Below are positions 11,518 to 20,596 of a stretch of 64,000 nucleotides of DNA, piece after piece. The stretch's first letter is position 1; every line of letters begins with the position of its first letter. This DNA is from Rhodopseudomonas pseudopalustris (GTDB taxonomy: Bacteria > Pseudomonadota > Alphaproteobacteria > Rhizobiales > Xanthobacteraceae): assembly GCF_900110435.1 (NCBI RefSeq), contig NZ_FODT01000001.1, forward strand, positions 1-64,000, given 5' to 3'. A program made the translations under genes and the position numbers. A model generated the notes under the pieces. That model did no database searches. It saw only the letters and a program-made list of their open reading frames with translations, and had not been told where the DNA came from.

Positions 11518-11573
11518 GCCTGTTTAGCGAATTGTTTAACGTGGCTGCAAGCCGGCCGGCTCAAATGACCACG
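11518..11573 (-). promoter_or_regulatory. SAM-II riboswitch aptamer
   Basis: Minus-strand sequence matches the SAM-II consensus from memory: CGTGGTCATTTGA opens stem P1, the conserved GCTTGCAGCCACGTTAAA closes it (CGTGG at 11569-11573 pairs with CCACG at 11540-11544), and CAATTCGCTAAACAGG supplies the 3' pseudoknot strand. SAM-II is known from alphaproteobacterial metA/metX/metC leaders. Its place about 115 bases before the metX start fits. SAM binding would be expected to favour termination at the attenuator just downstream. Confidence 0.88.
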
Positions 11574-11636
11574 GGATCGCGGGGACTCTAGTCATGAAGG
11601 GCCGGGCCGTCAATATTTGGCTCGGCGACGGCTCCC

Positions 11637-11797
11637 TTCACCCTCCCCTGGAGGGGGAGGGTCGGCACGCAGCCCGCGCCAGCGGGATGCGGGACGGGGT
11701 GGGGTGAACCGCGGGCACAGAGGACAAGCTCTTCGCCACCCCACCCCGCTCGCTGTGCGAGCGACCCTCCCCCTCCAGGGGAGGGTGAACCTAGGGG
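11637..11797. repeat. Dispersed intergenic palindromic repeat, CTCTCCCC family, copy 2
   Basis: The left arm TCACCCTCCCCTGGAGGG and the right arm CCCTCCAGGGGAGGGTGA are inverted copies about 110 bases apart, enclosing a second inverted pair (ACGGGGTGGGGT and ACCCCACCCCG). It lies between the divergent metX and chorismate mutase genes. It matches the copies at 8351-8492 and 15925-16060 in architecture rather than exact sequence. Confidence 0.7.
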
Positions 11798-11892
11798 GCC
11801 GCCCCTGTGCCGAGGGTAAATTCCTTTGCCTTCAATCGTCTGGTTTCCTAAGCAGAAGGTCGGATCGCGTCTCGCCTGAAGGTTCTGAAGCA

Positions 11893-12741
11893 ATGACCCA
11901 GCCGCCCTCGCCGCCGTCGCTCACCGAACTCCGCCAGGAGATCGACAGCATCGACGAGCAGGTCCACCAGCTCTTGATGCAGCGCGGCGATATCATCGAC
12001 CGGCTGATTTCGGTGAAGCAGACCCAGGAGGTCGGCTCGGCGTTCCGTCCGGCGCGCGAGGCCGATATGATGCGGCGGCTGGTCCAGCGCCACACAGGCA
12101 TCCTGCCGCTCGACACCGTCGAGAGCATCTGGCGGGTGATCATCGCCACCTTCACCTATGTCCAGGCGCCGTTTTCGGTGCATGTCGACCAGTCCCTGGG
12201 CGAGTCCGCGATGCGGGACTCCGCCCGGTTCCATTTCGGCTTCACGGTGCCCTATGTGCCGCATTTCTCCGCCTCGGCGGCGGTCGAGGCGGTGGCGTGC
12301 TCCAAGGGCGACCTCGCGCTGGTGTCGGCGACGTCCGGCAGCACCCCGTGGTGGCTGGCGCTGGAGGCCGCAGGCGCCCCGAAAATCATCGCCCGGCTGC
12401 CGTTCATCGAGCGCGCCGACCATCCGGCCGCGCTGCCGGTGTTCGTGGTGTCGCGGGTGGCCGACAGCGCCATGGTGACGGAGGTCGAGACCTGGAGCAT
12501 CCGGGTGTCCGGCTGGAACGCCGAAATCGCCCGGGCGATCTCGCCGCTGGCCGAGGTCGTGGCGGTGCCGGATACCGCTTTCGACGGCGCGGCGCTGCTG
12601 GTTTCGATTTCCGCCCCCGGCAGCCTCGATCATATCAAGGCTGCCCTGATCGAAGCGGGGGCCTCGGTACGCTCATCGGGCCTCGTCGGCAGCCACGCGA
12701 GGCGCTATACGGTGCCCCCGAGCGGCAAGGCCCTGACCTGA
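11893..12741 (+). CDS. Chorismate mutase (AroQ type) with an unusual C-terminal domain
   Basis: A 282-residue protein. Residues about 8-95 are an AroQ chorismate mutase helix bundle (LTELRQEIDSIDEQVHQLLM, RAEDA-like PAREADMMRRL). It converts chorismate to prephenate for Phe/Tyr synthesis. The remaining ~185 residues look like a degenerate periplasmic-binding or prephenate dehydratase-like fold (GDLALVSATSGSTPWWLAL) ending in an ACT-like segment (ALLVSISAPGSLDHIKAAL). I do not see the TRF catalytic motif of dehydratases. It is followed by hisC and tyrC in one direction, with the usual family gene order. The ATG at 11893 sits just before the mutase domain. Confidence 0.85.
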   Translation: MTQPPSPPSLTELRQEIDSIDEQVHQLLMQRGDIIDRLISVKQTQEVGSAFRPAREADMMRRLVQRHTGILPLDTVESIWRVIIATFTYVQAPFSVHVDQSLGESAMRDSARFHFGFTVPYVPHFSASAAVEAVACSKGDLALVSATSGSTPWWLALEAAGAPKIIARLPFIERADHPAALPVFVVSRVADSAMVTEVETWSIRVSGWNAEIARAISPLAEVVAVPDTAFDGAALLVSISAPGSLDHIKAALIEAGASVRSSGLVGSHARRYTVPPSGKALT

Positions 12742-12780
12742 CGGCCCGGCTTTCAGCCGCCTGACACTCCGGAGTTGACG

Positions 12781-13878
12781 ATGTCCCGTCCCGTGCCGAA
12801 TCCCGGCATTCTCGATATTGCGCCCTACACCCCCGGCAAGAGCCCGGTCGCCGAGCCCGGCCGCAAGGTGTTCAAGCTCTCCGCCAACGAAACGCCGTTC
12901 GGCCCCTCGCCGCATGCGATCGCGGCCTATAAGAGCGCGGCGGATCATCTCGAGGATTATCCGGAAGGCACCTCGCGGGTGCTGCGCGAGGCGATCGGCC
13001 GCGCCTACGGGCTCGACCCCGACCGCATCATCTGCGGTGCCGGCTCCGACGAAATCCTCAATCTGCTGGCGCACACTTATCTCGGGCCGGACGACGAGGC
13101 GATCTCGACCACCCACGGCTTCCTGGTCTACCCGATCGCCACGCTGGCGAACGGCGCCAGAAACGTGGTCGCCGAGGAAAAGGATCTGACCTGCAACGTC
13201 GACGCGATCCTCGCCAAGGTGTCGCCGAAGACCAAGATCGTCTGGCTCGCCAACCCGAACAACCCGACCGGCACCTACATTCCGTTCGACGAGGTGAAGC
13301 GGCTGCGCGCGGGCCTGCCCGGCCATGTCGTGCTGGTGCTGGACGCGGCCTATGCCGACTACGTCTCGCGCAACGACTACGAGATCGGGATCGAGCTGGT
13401 GGCGACCACCGACAACACGGTGATGACCCACACCTTCTCCAAGATCCACGGTCTGGCCGCGCTGCGGATCGGCTGGATGTTCGGCCCGGCCAACATTGTC
13501 GACGCGGTCAACCGCATCCGCGGGCCGTTCAACGTCTCGGTGCCGGCGCAGCTCGCTGCGGTCGCCGCGATCCAGGACAGCGCGCATGTCGAAAAGTCGC
13601 GCACCCACACCGAGGCCTGGCGCAACAAGCTGACCGAGGAACTGACCAAGATCGGCCTGACGGTGACGCCGAGCGTCTGCAACTTCGTGCTGATGCATTT
13701 CCCGACCACCAAGGGCAAGACCGCGGCGGAAGCCGACGCGTTCCTGACCAAGCGTGGCCTGGTGCTGCGTGCGCTCGGCAACTACAATTTGCCGCACGCG
13801 CTGCGCATGACGATCGGCACCGACGAGGCCAACGAGCTGGTGATCGAAGGGCTGCGCGAGTTCATGGCGCAGCCATGA
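12781..13878 (+). CDS. hisC: Histidinol-phosphate / aromatic aminotransferase HisC
   Basis: A 365-residue class I/II PLP-dependent aminotransferase of HisC length. Seen: [13 protein letters not shown] substrate segment, GAGSDEIL cofactor loop, [16 protein letters not shown], and the PLP lysine in [14 protein letters not shown] (K221). It transaminates imidazole-acetol phosphate in histidine synthesis; between chorismate mutase and prephenate dehydrogenase it probably also serves phenylpyruvate or prephenate transamination. The ATG at 12781 has GGAG six bases upstream; a TTG at 12775 would lie against the RBS. Its stop overlaps the tyrC start by four bases (ATGA). Confidence 0.93.
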   Translation: MSRPVPNPGILDIAPYTPGKSPVAEPGRKVFKLSANETPFGPSPHAIAAYKSAADHLEDYPEGTSRVLREAIGRAYGLDPDRIICGAGSDEILNLLAHTYLGPDDEAISTTHGFLVYPIATLANGARNVVAEEKDLTCNVDAILAKVSPKTKIVWLANPNNPTGTYIPFDEVKRLRAGLPGHVVLVLDAAYADYVSRNDYEIGIELVATTDNTVMTHTFSKIHGLAALRIGWMFGPANIVDAVNRIRGPFNVSVPAQLAAVAAIQDSAHVEKSRTHTEAWRNKLTEELTKIGLTVTPSVCNFVLMHFPTTKGKTAAEADAFLTKRGLVLRALGNYNLPHALRMTIGTDEANELVIEGLREFMAQP

Positions 13879-14819
13879 CGACTGCGCCGATGTTCTCCAA
13901 AGTGGCGCTGATCGGCTTCGGCCTGATCGGCGGCTCGATCGCGCGCGGCGCGCGGATGCAGGGGCTCGCTGGCGAGATCGTCGCCACCGCGCGCTCCGCG
14001 GCGACGCGGGCGCGGGTGGCCGAATTGGGCGTGGTCGACCGCGTGGTCGAGACCAATGCGGAGGCGGTGAAAGACGCCGATCTCGTCATCCTCTGCATCC
14101 CGGTCGGCGCCTGCGGCGAGGCCGCGCAGGAGATCGCGCACAACCTCAAGCCCGGCGCGATCGTCTCCGACGTCGGCTCGGTGAAGGCCGCGGTGGTGCG
14201 GGCGATGGCCGAGCACCTGCCGTCGACCGTGCATTTCGTGCCGGCGCATCCGGTCGCCGGCACCGAAAATTCCGGCCCGGATTCCGGCTTCGCCGAATTG
14301 TTCATCAACCGCTGGTGCATCCTGACGCCGCCGGACGGCACCGACGCGGATGCAACGGAGAAGCTCGCCGCGTTCTGGCGCGGGCTCGGCGCCAATGTCG
14401 AGATCATGACGCCGGAGCACCACGATCTGGTGCTCGCGGTGACCAGCCATCTGCCGCATCTGATCGCCTACACAATCGTAGGCACGGCCGAGGAGCTCGA
14501 AGGCGTGACGCGCTCGGAAGTGCTGAAGTTCTCCGCCGGCGGTTTTCGTGACTTCACCCGCATCGCGGCCTCCGATCCGACGATGTGGCGCGATGTGTTC
14601 CTGAACAACAAGGACGCGGTGCTGGAGATGCTCGGCGAGTTCCAGGAGGACCTGTCGAAGCTGACCCGCGCGATCCGTCGCGGCGACGGCGAAGGTCTGT
14701 TCGAGCACTTTTCCCGCACCCGCACGATCCGCCGCGGCATTCTCGACATCGGCCAGGACGAAGCCGCGCCCGACTTCGGACGCAAACAGCCGCAACTCGC
14801 GAAGAAGGCGGCGGAGTAA
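13875..14819 (+). CDS. tyrC: Prephenate/arogenate dehydrogenase
   Basis: A 314-residue NAD(P)-dependent dehydrogenase: Rossmann fingerprint [15 protein letters not shown] near the N-terminus, [10 protein letters not shown], catalytic-His region [15 protein letters not shown], and [13 protein letters not shown] in the helical C-terminal domain. It oxidatively decarboxylates prephenate or arogenate toward tyrosine. No ACT domain is present, so feedback control would not be through that module. Translationally coupled to hisC. Low-complexity charged C-terminus ([13 protein letters not shown]). Confidence 0.93.
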   Translation: MTTAPMFSKVALIGFGLIGGSIARGARMQGLAGEIVATARSAATRARVAELGVVDRVVETNAEAVKDADLVILCIPVGACGEAAQEIAHNLKPGAIVSDVGSVKAAVVRAMAEHLPSTVHFVPAHPVAGTENSGPDSGFAELFINRWCILTPPDGTDADATEKLAAFWRGLGANVEIMTPEHHDLVLAVTSHLPHLIAYTIVGTAEELEGVTRSEVLKFSAGGFRDFTRIAASDPTMWRDVFLNNKDAVLEMLGEFQEDLSKLTRAIRRGDGEGLFEHFSRTRTIRRGILDIGQDEAAPDFGRKQPQLAKKAAE

Positions 14820-14821
14820 CA

Positions 14822-14930
14822 ACTGGTCGTCATCGCCGGGCGCGACCCGGCGATCCATCCATCAAGGAAGGCGCGCTCCGCGCACGATGGATTCGCGGGT
14901 CAAGCCCGCGAATGACGACTGATTTCTGGT
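14822..14930. repeat. Dispersed intergenic repeat, 'CGGGTCAAGCCCG' family
   Basis: The block starts with GTCATCGCCGGGCGCGACCC and ends with TTCGCGGGTCAAGCCCGCGA ATGACGAC; the outer parts are imperfect inverted repeats, with GATCCATC and GATGGATTC as inner arms. Short elements of this type are abundant between genes in Bradyrhizobium and Rhodopseudomonas. It lies between convergent tyrC and the dehalogenase gene. Confidence 0.65.
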
Positions 14931-14946
14931 GCAGCGCGCACTCACC

Positions 14947-15852
14947 CTACGATTCGGTGAAAAATTCCAGCAGCGCATTCGCGGTCTGCGCCGGCGCTTC
15001 TTCGGTGAGGAAGTGGCCGGAATCGATCGGACCTCCGCGGACGTCTTTGGCCCAGCTCTGCCAGGTGTCGAGCGGCGTCGCGGCTGATTGGGCGATGCCG
15101 GCATCGCCCCACAGCGCCAGCATCGGCACCGGGATCGTGTTGCCGGCGTCGACATCGACCTTGTCATGCGCGACATCGGCCTCGGCGCCGGCGCGATAAT
15201 CCTCGCACATCGCATGGAGCCGCATCGGATCGCGGAACGGCGCGAGGTAATGCTCCAGCGCGCGCGGATCGAAACACGACAGATCCTTCTTCTTCGTCCA
15301 GCTCGCGAGCGTGGTCTTCAGATAGAAATCCGGGCTCGCGCCGATCAGCGTCTCCGGCAGCGGCGCGGGCTGGGCGAGGAAGCTCCAGTGATAGATCTTG
15401 AGCGCATAGGCCCTGTCCATCCGCATCCAATATTCGTAGGTCGGCAGGATATCGAGCACCGCGAGCCTCGACAGCCGTCCCGGATGATCGAGCGCGAGCC
15501 GGTAGCTGACGCGGCCGCCGCGGTCGTGACCGGCGAGCCCGAAATGCACGTGGCCGAGCTGCTCCATCGCCTCGATCAATTGTGCGGCCATCGCCCGCTT
15601 GGTGTAGGGCGTGTGCGCGGCGTCGCTCTCCGGCATGTCGGACCAGCCGTAGCCCGGCAGATCGGCGATGATCAGCTTGAAGCGCTCGGCGAGCGTCGGC
15701 GCCACCCGATGCCACATCACATGGGTTTCGGAGAAGCCGTGCAGCAGCAACAAAGGCGGGCCGTCGCCGCCGGTGCGCGCGAAGATGCGCCCGGACGTGG
15801 TGTTGATCCATTCCGAACCGAAGCCTGGAAACAAATCGGCGAGATCGGGCAT
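14947..15852 (-). CDS. Fluoroacetate (haloacetate) dehalogenase
   Basis: A 301-residue alpha/beta hydrolase, very close by memory to R. palustris RPA1163, a structurally studied fluoroacetate dehalogenase. Every residue described for C-F cleavage is present at the same number: nucleophile Asp110, Arg111 and Arg114 for the carboxylate, Asp134 and His280 of the triad, and the halide pocket His155, Trp156 and Tyr219. It hydrolyses fluoroacetate (and chloroacetate) to glycolate and halide in the cytoplasm. It lies downstream of purD on the same strand with 238 intervening bases that include a repeat, so is likely monocistronic. The product glycolate could feed the glcDEF oxidase at 51-55 kb, though no physical link shows this. 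Confidence 0.93.
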   Translation of the reverse strand: MPDLADLFPGFGSEWINTTSGRIFARTGGDGPPLLLLHGFSETHVMWHRVAPTLAERFKLIIADLPGYGWSDMPESDAAHTPYTKRAMAAQLIEAMEQLGHVHFGLAGHDRGGRVSYRLALDHPGRLSRLAVLDILPTYEYWMRMDRAYALKIYHWSFLAQPAPLPETLIGASPDFYLKTTLASWTKKKDLSCFDPRALEHYLAPFRDPMRLHAMCEDYRAGAEADVAHDKVDVDAGNTIPVPMLALWGDAGIAQSAATPLDTWQSWAKDVRGGPIDSGHFLTEEAPAQTANALLEFFTES

Positions 15853-15924
15853 TCGGGGATCCTCCCACGTTCACTCTTGCATCCCAACGACTTCTCGCAT
15901 CCCAAGGCCGGCTGGCACGGCGCA

Positions 15925-16060
15925 ACCTCTCCCGCTTGCGGGGGAGGTCGGATCGCGCCAGCGATCCGGGTGGGGGAAGCCGAGTCTGCGAACTACGCGA
16001 CCTCACTACTCGTGTCGCCCTCACCCCAACCCTCTCCCGCAAGCAAGAGAGGGAGCAGGC
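15925..16060. repeat. Dispersed intergenic palindromic repeat, CTCTCCCC family, copy 3
   Basis: Left arm AACCTCTCCCGCTTGCGGGG and right arm CCCTCTCCCGCAAGCAAGAG bracket a centre with GGATCGCGCCAGCGATCC. It shares layout with copies at 8351-8492 and 11637-11797. It lies in the 3' region of purD. Confidence 0.7.
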
Positions 16061-16090
16061 CGGCATTCGGGCAGCCGTCGAACAACCGAA

Positions 16091-17374
16091 CTACTTGCGG
16101 CCGCGTTCCCGCGCCACCGCCTGCCAGCCGATGTCGCGGCGGCAGAAGCCTTCCGGCCAGTTGATCACGCCGATCGCCTCGTAGGCGCGGCGTTGCGCTT
16201 CCGCCACCGTGTTCGCCGAGGCGGTCACCGCGAGTACGCGGCCGCCATTGGCGAGGATCCAGTCGCCCGATGCCATGGTGCCGGCGTGGAAGATCTCCAC
16301 GCCCGGAATCTGCTCGGCGCGTTCGAGCCCGGCGATCCTGGTGCCCTTCTCATAGGCGCCCGGATAGCCCTTCGCCGCCATCACCACGGTCAGCGCCGGC
16401 TCGTCGACCCAGCGCAGGCTGAAATGCGCGAGCTGGCCGTCGGCGCAGGCGAGCAGCGCGGGCACGATGTCGGACAGCATCCGCAGCATCAGCACCTGGC
16501 ATTCCGGATCGCCGAAGCGGACGTTGTATTCGATCAGTTGCGGGCCGTCCTCGGTGATCATCAGCCCGGCGAACAGCACGCCCTTGAACGGCATCCCCAT
16601 CGCCTTCATGCCCTTCAGCGTCGGGGTGATGATCCGTTCCATCGCCTGCTTGCAGACCGCCTCGGTCATCACCGGCGCCGGCGAATAGGCGCCCATGCCG
16701 CCGGTGTTCGGCCCCTTGTCGCCGTCATAGGCGCGCTTGTGATCCTGGGCGGTGGCGAGCGCCAGCGCGTGCTCGCCGTCGCACAGCACGAAGAACGACG
16801 CCTCCTCGCCGACCAGGAAATCCTCGACCACCACCTCGACGCCGGCTTCGCCGAGCGCACCGCCGAAAATCATGTCGACCGCGTCTTCCGCCTCGGCCAG
16901 CGTCATCGCCACCACCACGCCCTTGCCGGCGGCGAGGCCGTCGGCCTTGACCACGATCGGCGCGCCCTGCACCCGGATATAGGCCTTGGCCTCGCCCGGA
17001 TCGCTGAACCGCTCGTAGGCGGCGGTGGGGATGCCGTGCGCCTTGCACAGATCCTTGGTGAAGCCCTTGGAGCCTTCGAGCTGCGCCGCCTTGCTGCTCG
17101 GCCCGAATGCCTTGATGCCGGCGGCTGTGAGATCGTCGACGATGCCGGCGACCAGCGGCGCCTCCGGTCCGACCACCACGAATTCGATCGCATTGGCCTT
17201 GCAGAAATCGATCACCGCGGCGTGGTCGGCGAGGTCGAGCGGCACGCAGGTGGCGGCGCGCGCGATCCCGGCATTGCCCGGCGCGCACCACAATTTGGTG
17301 ACCAGAGGTGAGGCCGCGATCTTCCAGGCCAGCGCGTGTTCACGGCCGCCTGAACCGAGCAGCAGAATATTCAT
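16091..17374 (-). CDS. purD: Phosphoribosylamine-glycine ligase PurD
   Basis: A 427-residue ATP-grasp enzyme making GAR from phosphoribosylamine, glycine and ATP (purine synthesis step 2). It begins [20 protein letters not shown], the PurD signature, with [17 protein letters not shown]-binding [14 protein letters not shown] and the metal-site region [12 protein letters not shown] used the ATG at 17374 rather than a TTG two codons upstream. It is divergent from xseA, the usual neighbour in this group. Confidence 0.96.
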   Translation of the reverse strand: MNILLLGSGGREHALAWKIAASPLVTKLWCAPGNAGIARAATCVPLDLADHAAVIDFCKANAIEFVVVGPEAPLVAGIVDDLTAAGIKAFGPSSKAAQLEGSKGFTKDLCKAHGIPTAAYERFSDPGEAKAYIRVQGAPIVVKADGLAAGKGVVVAMTLAEAEDAVDMIFGGALGEAGVEVVVEDFLVGEEASFFVLCDGEHALALATAQDHKRAYDGDKGPNTGGMGAYSPAPVMTEAVCKQAMERIITPTLKGMKAMGMPFKGVLFAGLMITEDGPQLIEYNVRFGDPECQVLMLRMLSDIVPALLACADGQLAHFSLRWVDEPALTVVMAAKGYPGAYEKGTRIAGLERAEQIPGVEIFHAGTMASGDWILANGGRVLAVTASANTVAEAQRRAYEAIGVINWPEGFCRRDIGWQAVARERGRK

Positions 17375-17611
17375 CGACAACCTGACCGTAACCCCGTGGA
17401 CCTGGCGCGAGGATGTAGCACGGCGCGGGTTCGGGGCAATGTGGGGACAGCCGCGGATGTGGATATGTCGTCAGCCGGGCAGCAATTCGGCTGCAGCGCG
17501 CGCGCGCGGCACGCCGCTGCATGGCCGTGGCAGGACAATGTGGCCCCGGCCGGTTGGCGTCGGCTGCGAAAGCCCCTATTTTCCGCACCAACCCAACAAC
17601 TCGCGAATCGC

Positions 17612-19222
17612 ATGGCCCGACTGCTCGCCCCCGAAACCCTCGCCAATGTCGGCGAATTCACCGTCTCCGAACTGTCGCAGGCGCTGAAGCGGACGGTCGA
17701 GGACAGCTATGGCCATGTCCGGGTGCGCGGCGAAATCTCCGGGTTCCGCGGCGCGCATTCGTCCGGGCACTGCTATTTCGCGCTGAAGGACGAGAGCGCC
17801 AAGATCGAGGCGGTGATCTGGAAGGGCGTGGCGGGGCGGATGCGGTTCAAGCCGCAGGAAGGCCTCGAGGTGATCGCCACCGGCAAGCTCACCACCTATC
17901 CGGGCTCGTCGAAATATCAGATCGTGATCGAGGCGCTGGAGCCCGCCGGAATCGGCGCGCTGATGGCGCTGATGGAAGAGCGCAAGAAGAAGCTCGGCGC
18001 CGAGGGCCTGTTCGACGAAGCGCGCAAGCAACTCTTGCCCTGGCTGCCCGACGTGATCGGCGTGGTCACCTCGCCGACCGGCGCGGTGATCCGCGACATT
18101 CTGCACCGGCTGGAAGACCGCTTCCCGCGCCGGGTGCTGGTGTGGCCGGTGAAGGTCCAGGGCGAAGGCTCGGCCGAACAGGTTGCGGCCGCGATCCACG
18201 GCTTCAACGCGCTGCCCGAGGGCGGCCCGATCCCGCGGCCCGATCTGTTGATCGTCGCGCGCGGCGGCGGCTCGCTCGAGGATCTGTGGTCGTTCAACGA
18301 GGAAATCGTGGTGCGCGCCGCGGCGGAGAGCATGATCCCGCTGATCTCCGCGGTCGGCCACGAGACCGACGTGACGCTGATCGATTTCGCCGCCGACAAG
18401 CGCGCGCCGACGCCGACCGCCGCCGCCGAAATGGCGGTGCCGGTGCGCGCCGAATTATTCGTCGAGGTGCAGAGCTTTTCGCGGCGGATGATGCTGTGCT
18501 GGACGCGCGGTCAGGATTCCCGCCGCAACGAACTCCGCGCCGCCGCCCGCGCTCTGCCCGCAGCGAGCGAACTCCTCGCGATCCCGCGGCAACGGCTCGA
18601 CACGGCGGCGGCGGGGCTGCCGCGGGCGCTGCGCGCCAATACGCATGCGCATCATCGCCGCTTCGCCAAGGCCGCGGCGGGCATCACCCTCAACGTTCTG
18701 CGGGCGCAGGTCAGCCACAGCGCGCAGCGGCTCGGCATCACCGGCGAACGGCTGAAGCATGGCGCCCGCGCCACGCTGCGCCATCGCCGCGACCGCTTCG
18801 ACGGTCTCGCGATCCGGCTGCAGGCCTCGAAACTCGCCAATGAGCAAGCGCAGCGGATGCGCATCGCGCGCGAGCGCGAGCGGATGCAGCGGCTCGCCGA
18901 GCGCGCGCGGCGTGCGCTGACGACGCTGCTCGATCGTCAGCAGGCGCGCTTGACGCAATCCGGCAAATTGCTGACCGCCCTGTCCTATCGCGGTGTGCTG
19001 GCGCGCGGCTTCGCACTGGTGCGCGACGCCGACGGCCGCGCCGTCCACGCCGCCGCGGCGGTGAGCGCCGGCGCGCAACTCAGCGTCGAATTCGCCGACG
19101 GCCGCGTCGGCGTCACGGCGGATGGCGGCCATGCCGGCGAACCAGCAAAGCCGACGACGCCAGCGTCCAAACCAACGCAAAAGCGCACGCCGAAGCCGGT
19201 CGATCAGGGGTCGCTGTTCTAG
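17612..19222 (+). CDS. xseA: Exodeoxyribonuclease VII large subunit XseA
   Basis: A 536-residue protein: N-terminal OB-fold ([38 protein letters not shown]), the nuclease core ([55 protein letters not shown] split over residues about 235-270), and a long Arg/Ala-rich coiled-coil C-terminus that binds XseB. It degrades single-stranded DNA. The ATG at 17612 precedes the OB-fold; the long in-frame upstream extension overlaps the purD promoter region and looks non-coding. The stop codon is the first base triplet of a dispersed TAGAGCATG repeat. Confidence 0.94.
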   Translation: MARLLAPETLANVGEFTVSELSQALKRTVEDSYGHVRVRGEISGFRGAHSSGHCYFALKDESAKIEAVIWKGVAGRMRFKPQEGLEVIATGKLTTYPGSSKYQIVIEALEPAGIGALMALMEERKKKLGAEGLFDEARKQLLPWLPDVIGVVTSPTGAVIRDILHRLEDRFPRRVLVWPVKVQGEGSAEQVAAAIHGFNALPEGGPIPRPDLLIVARGGGSLEDLWSFNEEIVVRAAAESMIPLISAVGHETDVTLIDFAADKRAPTPTAAAEMAVPVRAELFVEVQSFSRRMMLCWTRGQDSRRNELRAAARALPAASELLAIPRQRLDTAAAGLPRALRANTHAHHRRFAKAAAGITLNVLRAQVSHSAQRLGITGERLKHGARATLRHRRDRFDGLAIRLQASKLANEQAQRMRIARERERMQRLAERARRALTTLLDRQQARLTQSGKLLTALSYRGVLARGFALVRDADGRAVHAAAAVSAGAQLSVEFADGRVGVTADGGHAGEPAKPTTPASKPTQKRTPKPVDQGSLF

Positions 19223-19272
19223 AGCATGGCCCCGAACAGCGGACTCCGGTTTTCGGAAAAGATGATGCTCCC
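19220..19272. repeat. Dispersed TAGAGCAT...ATGCTC inverted repeat
   Basis: TAGAGCATGGCCCCGAACAG at the left and CCGGTTTTCGG..GATGATGCTCC at the right form an imperfect inverted repeat of about 50 bases, related to the well-spread Bradyrhizobiaceae element TAGAGCATGATCC. The leading TAG is the stop codon of xseA. A second copy is at 61768-61824. Confidence 0.65.
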
Positions 19273-19299
19273 TACTTGAGGCCGTCGTGACTTCCGGAC

Positions 19300-20127
19300 T
19301 CACCGTCCCAGCCAGTGCATCACGCGCTTCTCGGCGTCGCTGCGCGCGGCGGGATCGAAGCCGAGGTGGCCCTGTTCGGGCACGCTCGGGTCGTTGGCGC
19401 TGGTGAGATGCGGCGTGACGCCGATGTGGTCGAACTCGTGATACGCCCCCGGATAAACCACCATCCGGGCCAGGGCGCTGCGGCCTTGCGCGCCGTCGAC
19501 CATCGACCGGCACGCGCTCGGCGAGCTGATATCGTCGCTGCTGCCGATCAGCACCAGCGTCGGCGCCCGGGCGCTCCACCCCAGCCGGGACGATGTCCGG
19601 CAATCCGGATAGAACGCGACCGCCGAGCGGAAGTCCGGCTCGCCCTTGCCGGGCGCGGTTTGCGGGCGAACCGCCCACAGCAACGCGCTGGCGCCATTGT
19701 CCCAGCCGATCAGGCCGATGCGCTGACGCGCGGTCCAGGGCTGCTGCGCGAGCCAGTGCCGCGCCGCGAGGATGTCGGCGAGTCGCTCGCGCCGCGCCAG
19801 CACGCGGGGGGTCTTGGCGTGGCATTGCGGGCCGAGATCGCGGGAGCCGTAGCTGTCCGGCAGAAGCACGGCATGACCGGATTTCAGCAATTGCTCAGCC
19901 CAATCGGCGTAACGCCGCTTGATCGGACCCGATTTGCCGGCGAGGCCGCCGCAGCCATGCAGCGCGATGACCGCCGGAAACGGCCCGTCGCCGTCGGGCT
20001 TGTACAAGAGCGCGCTGAGCTTGCCGTTGGCGCCGGCGATATCCACCCTTTCGGGCGCCGGCGCGGCGACAGCGGCGTGTCCCGCGGCGAGCAGAATCCC
20101 GATCTGCAACAACAGAGGCAGGCGCAT
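19300..20127 (-). CDS. Exported dienelactone-hydrolase-like protein with Asp at the nucleophile position
   Basis: A 275-residue alpha/beta hydrolase with a signal peptide (MRLPLLLQIGILLAAGHAAVAA). The oxyanion region is ALHGCGGLAGKSGP. The nucleophile elbow reads IGLIGWDNGASALL, putting Asp143 where dienelactone hydrolases carry Cys and most relatives Ser. The acid (IGSSDDISSP) and His (YPGAYHEFDH) of a triad are present. Asp nucleophiles occur in haloalkane dehalogenases and epoxide hydrolases, so the reaction may differ from the family norm, or the protein may be inactive. ATG at 20127 chosen over a TTG two codons upstream. It stands alone between xseA and the DUF2093 gene, against their direction. 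Confidence 0.82.
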   Translation of the reverse strand: MRLPLLLQIGILLAAGHAAVAAPAPERVDIAGANGKLSALLYKPDGDGPFPAVIALHGCGGLAGKSGPIKRRYADWAEQLLKSGHAVLLPDSYGSRDLGPQCHAKTPRVLARRERLADILAARHWLAQQPWTARQRIGLIGWDNGASALLWAVRPQTAPGKGEPDFRSAVAFYPDCRTSSRLGWSARAPTLVLIGSSDDISSPSACRSMVDGAQGRSALARMVVYPGAYHEFDHIGVTPHLTSANDPSVPEQGHLGFDPAARSDAEKRVMHWLGR

Positions 20128-20318
20128 CGTCAAAATCCCGGCGCGGACCCCGGTCGGCCGGCGAGCGCCCTATCGATGCAGGTTAACATGCGACAAAACA
20201 GCGATTTCATCACAACTCGGTGGTTTGCAACCGGGCTCGGCCGTTCTATCTGTGTGAGGCATCGGCCGCGGGCCGCGGAGCGGCGCTTCGCTGGTGGCGG
20301 TATTTTGGGAGATCAGCC

Positions 20319-20546
20319 GTGCTGAACAAATTTAGCCCTTCGGGCTCGGGCGAAGCGCAGGTGCAGTATCTGGATGGGGATTTCCGGGTGATTTCGCCAG
20401 GCACCTATGTCCGCTGCGCGGTGACCGGGGTGCAGATTCCGCTCGACGAGCTGAAGTACTGGAGCGTGGATCTCAAGGAAGCCTACGCCACGCCGATCGC
20501 GGTGCTGCAACGGCATTATCCGATGGCGGCGAAGCCGCTGATCTGA
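20319..20546 (+). CDS. DUF2093 family protein
   Basis: A 75-residue soluble protein with the DUF2093 look: EAQVQYLDGDFRVISPGTYV, RCAVTGVQIPLDELKYWSVD, EAYATPIAVLQRHY. A GTG start at 20319 is preceded by GGGAGA. Function unknown; the family is restricted mainly to Alphaproteobacteria and commonly lies near xseA and lpxK, as here. A dispersed repeat follows the stop directly and separates it from convergent lpxK. Confidence 0.85.
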   Translation: MLNKFSPSGSGEAQVQYLDGDFRVISPGTYVRCAVTGVQIPLDELKYWSVDLKEAYATPIAVLQRHYPMAAKPLI

Positions 20547-20596
20547 CGCGTCTTCTTCACGCGAACCGGTACCCACTTGGCTCGAAAACGCTATCG
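20544..20596 (+). repeat. Dispersed GACGCGTTTTCTTC...CGAAAACGCTAT repeat, short copy
   Basis: The 3' half of the family described at 26298 (GACGCGTCTTCTTCACGCGA, ACCGGTACCCACTTGG, CTCGAAAACGCTAT). Its right end contains CTA at 20591-20593, which on the minus strand is the TAG stop of lpxK, and its left end touches the DUF2093 stop. The element therefore fills the entire gap between two convergent genes. Confidence 0.75.
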
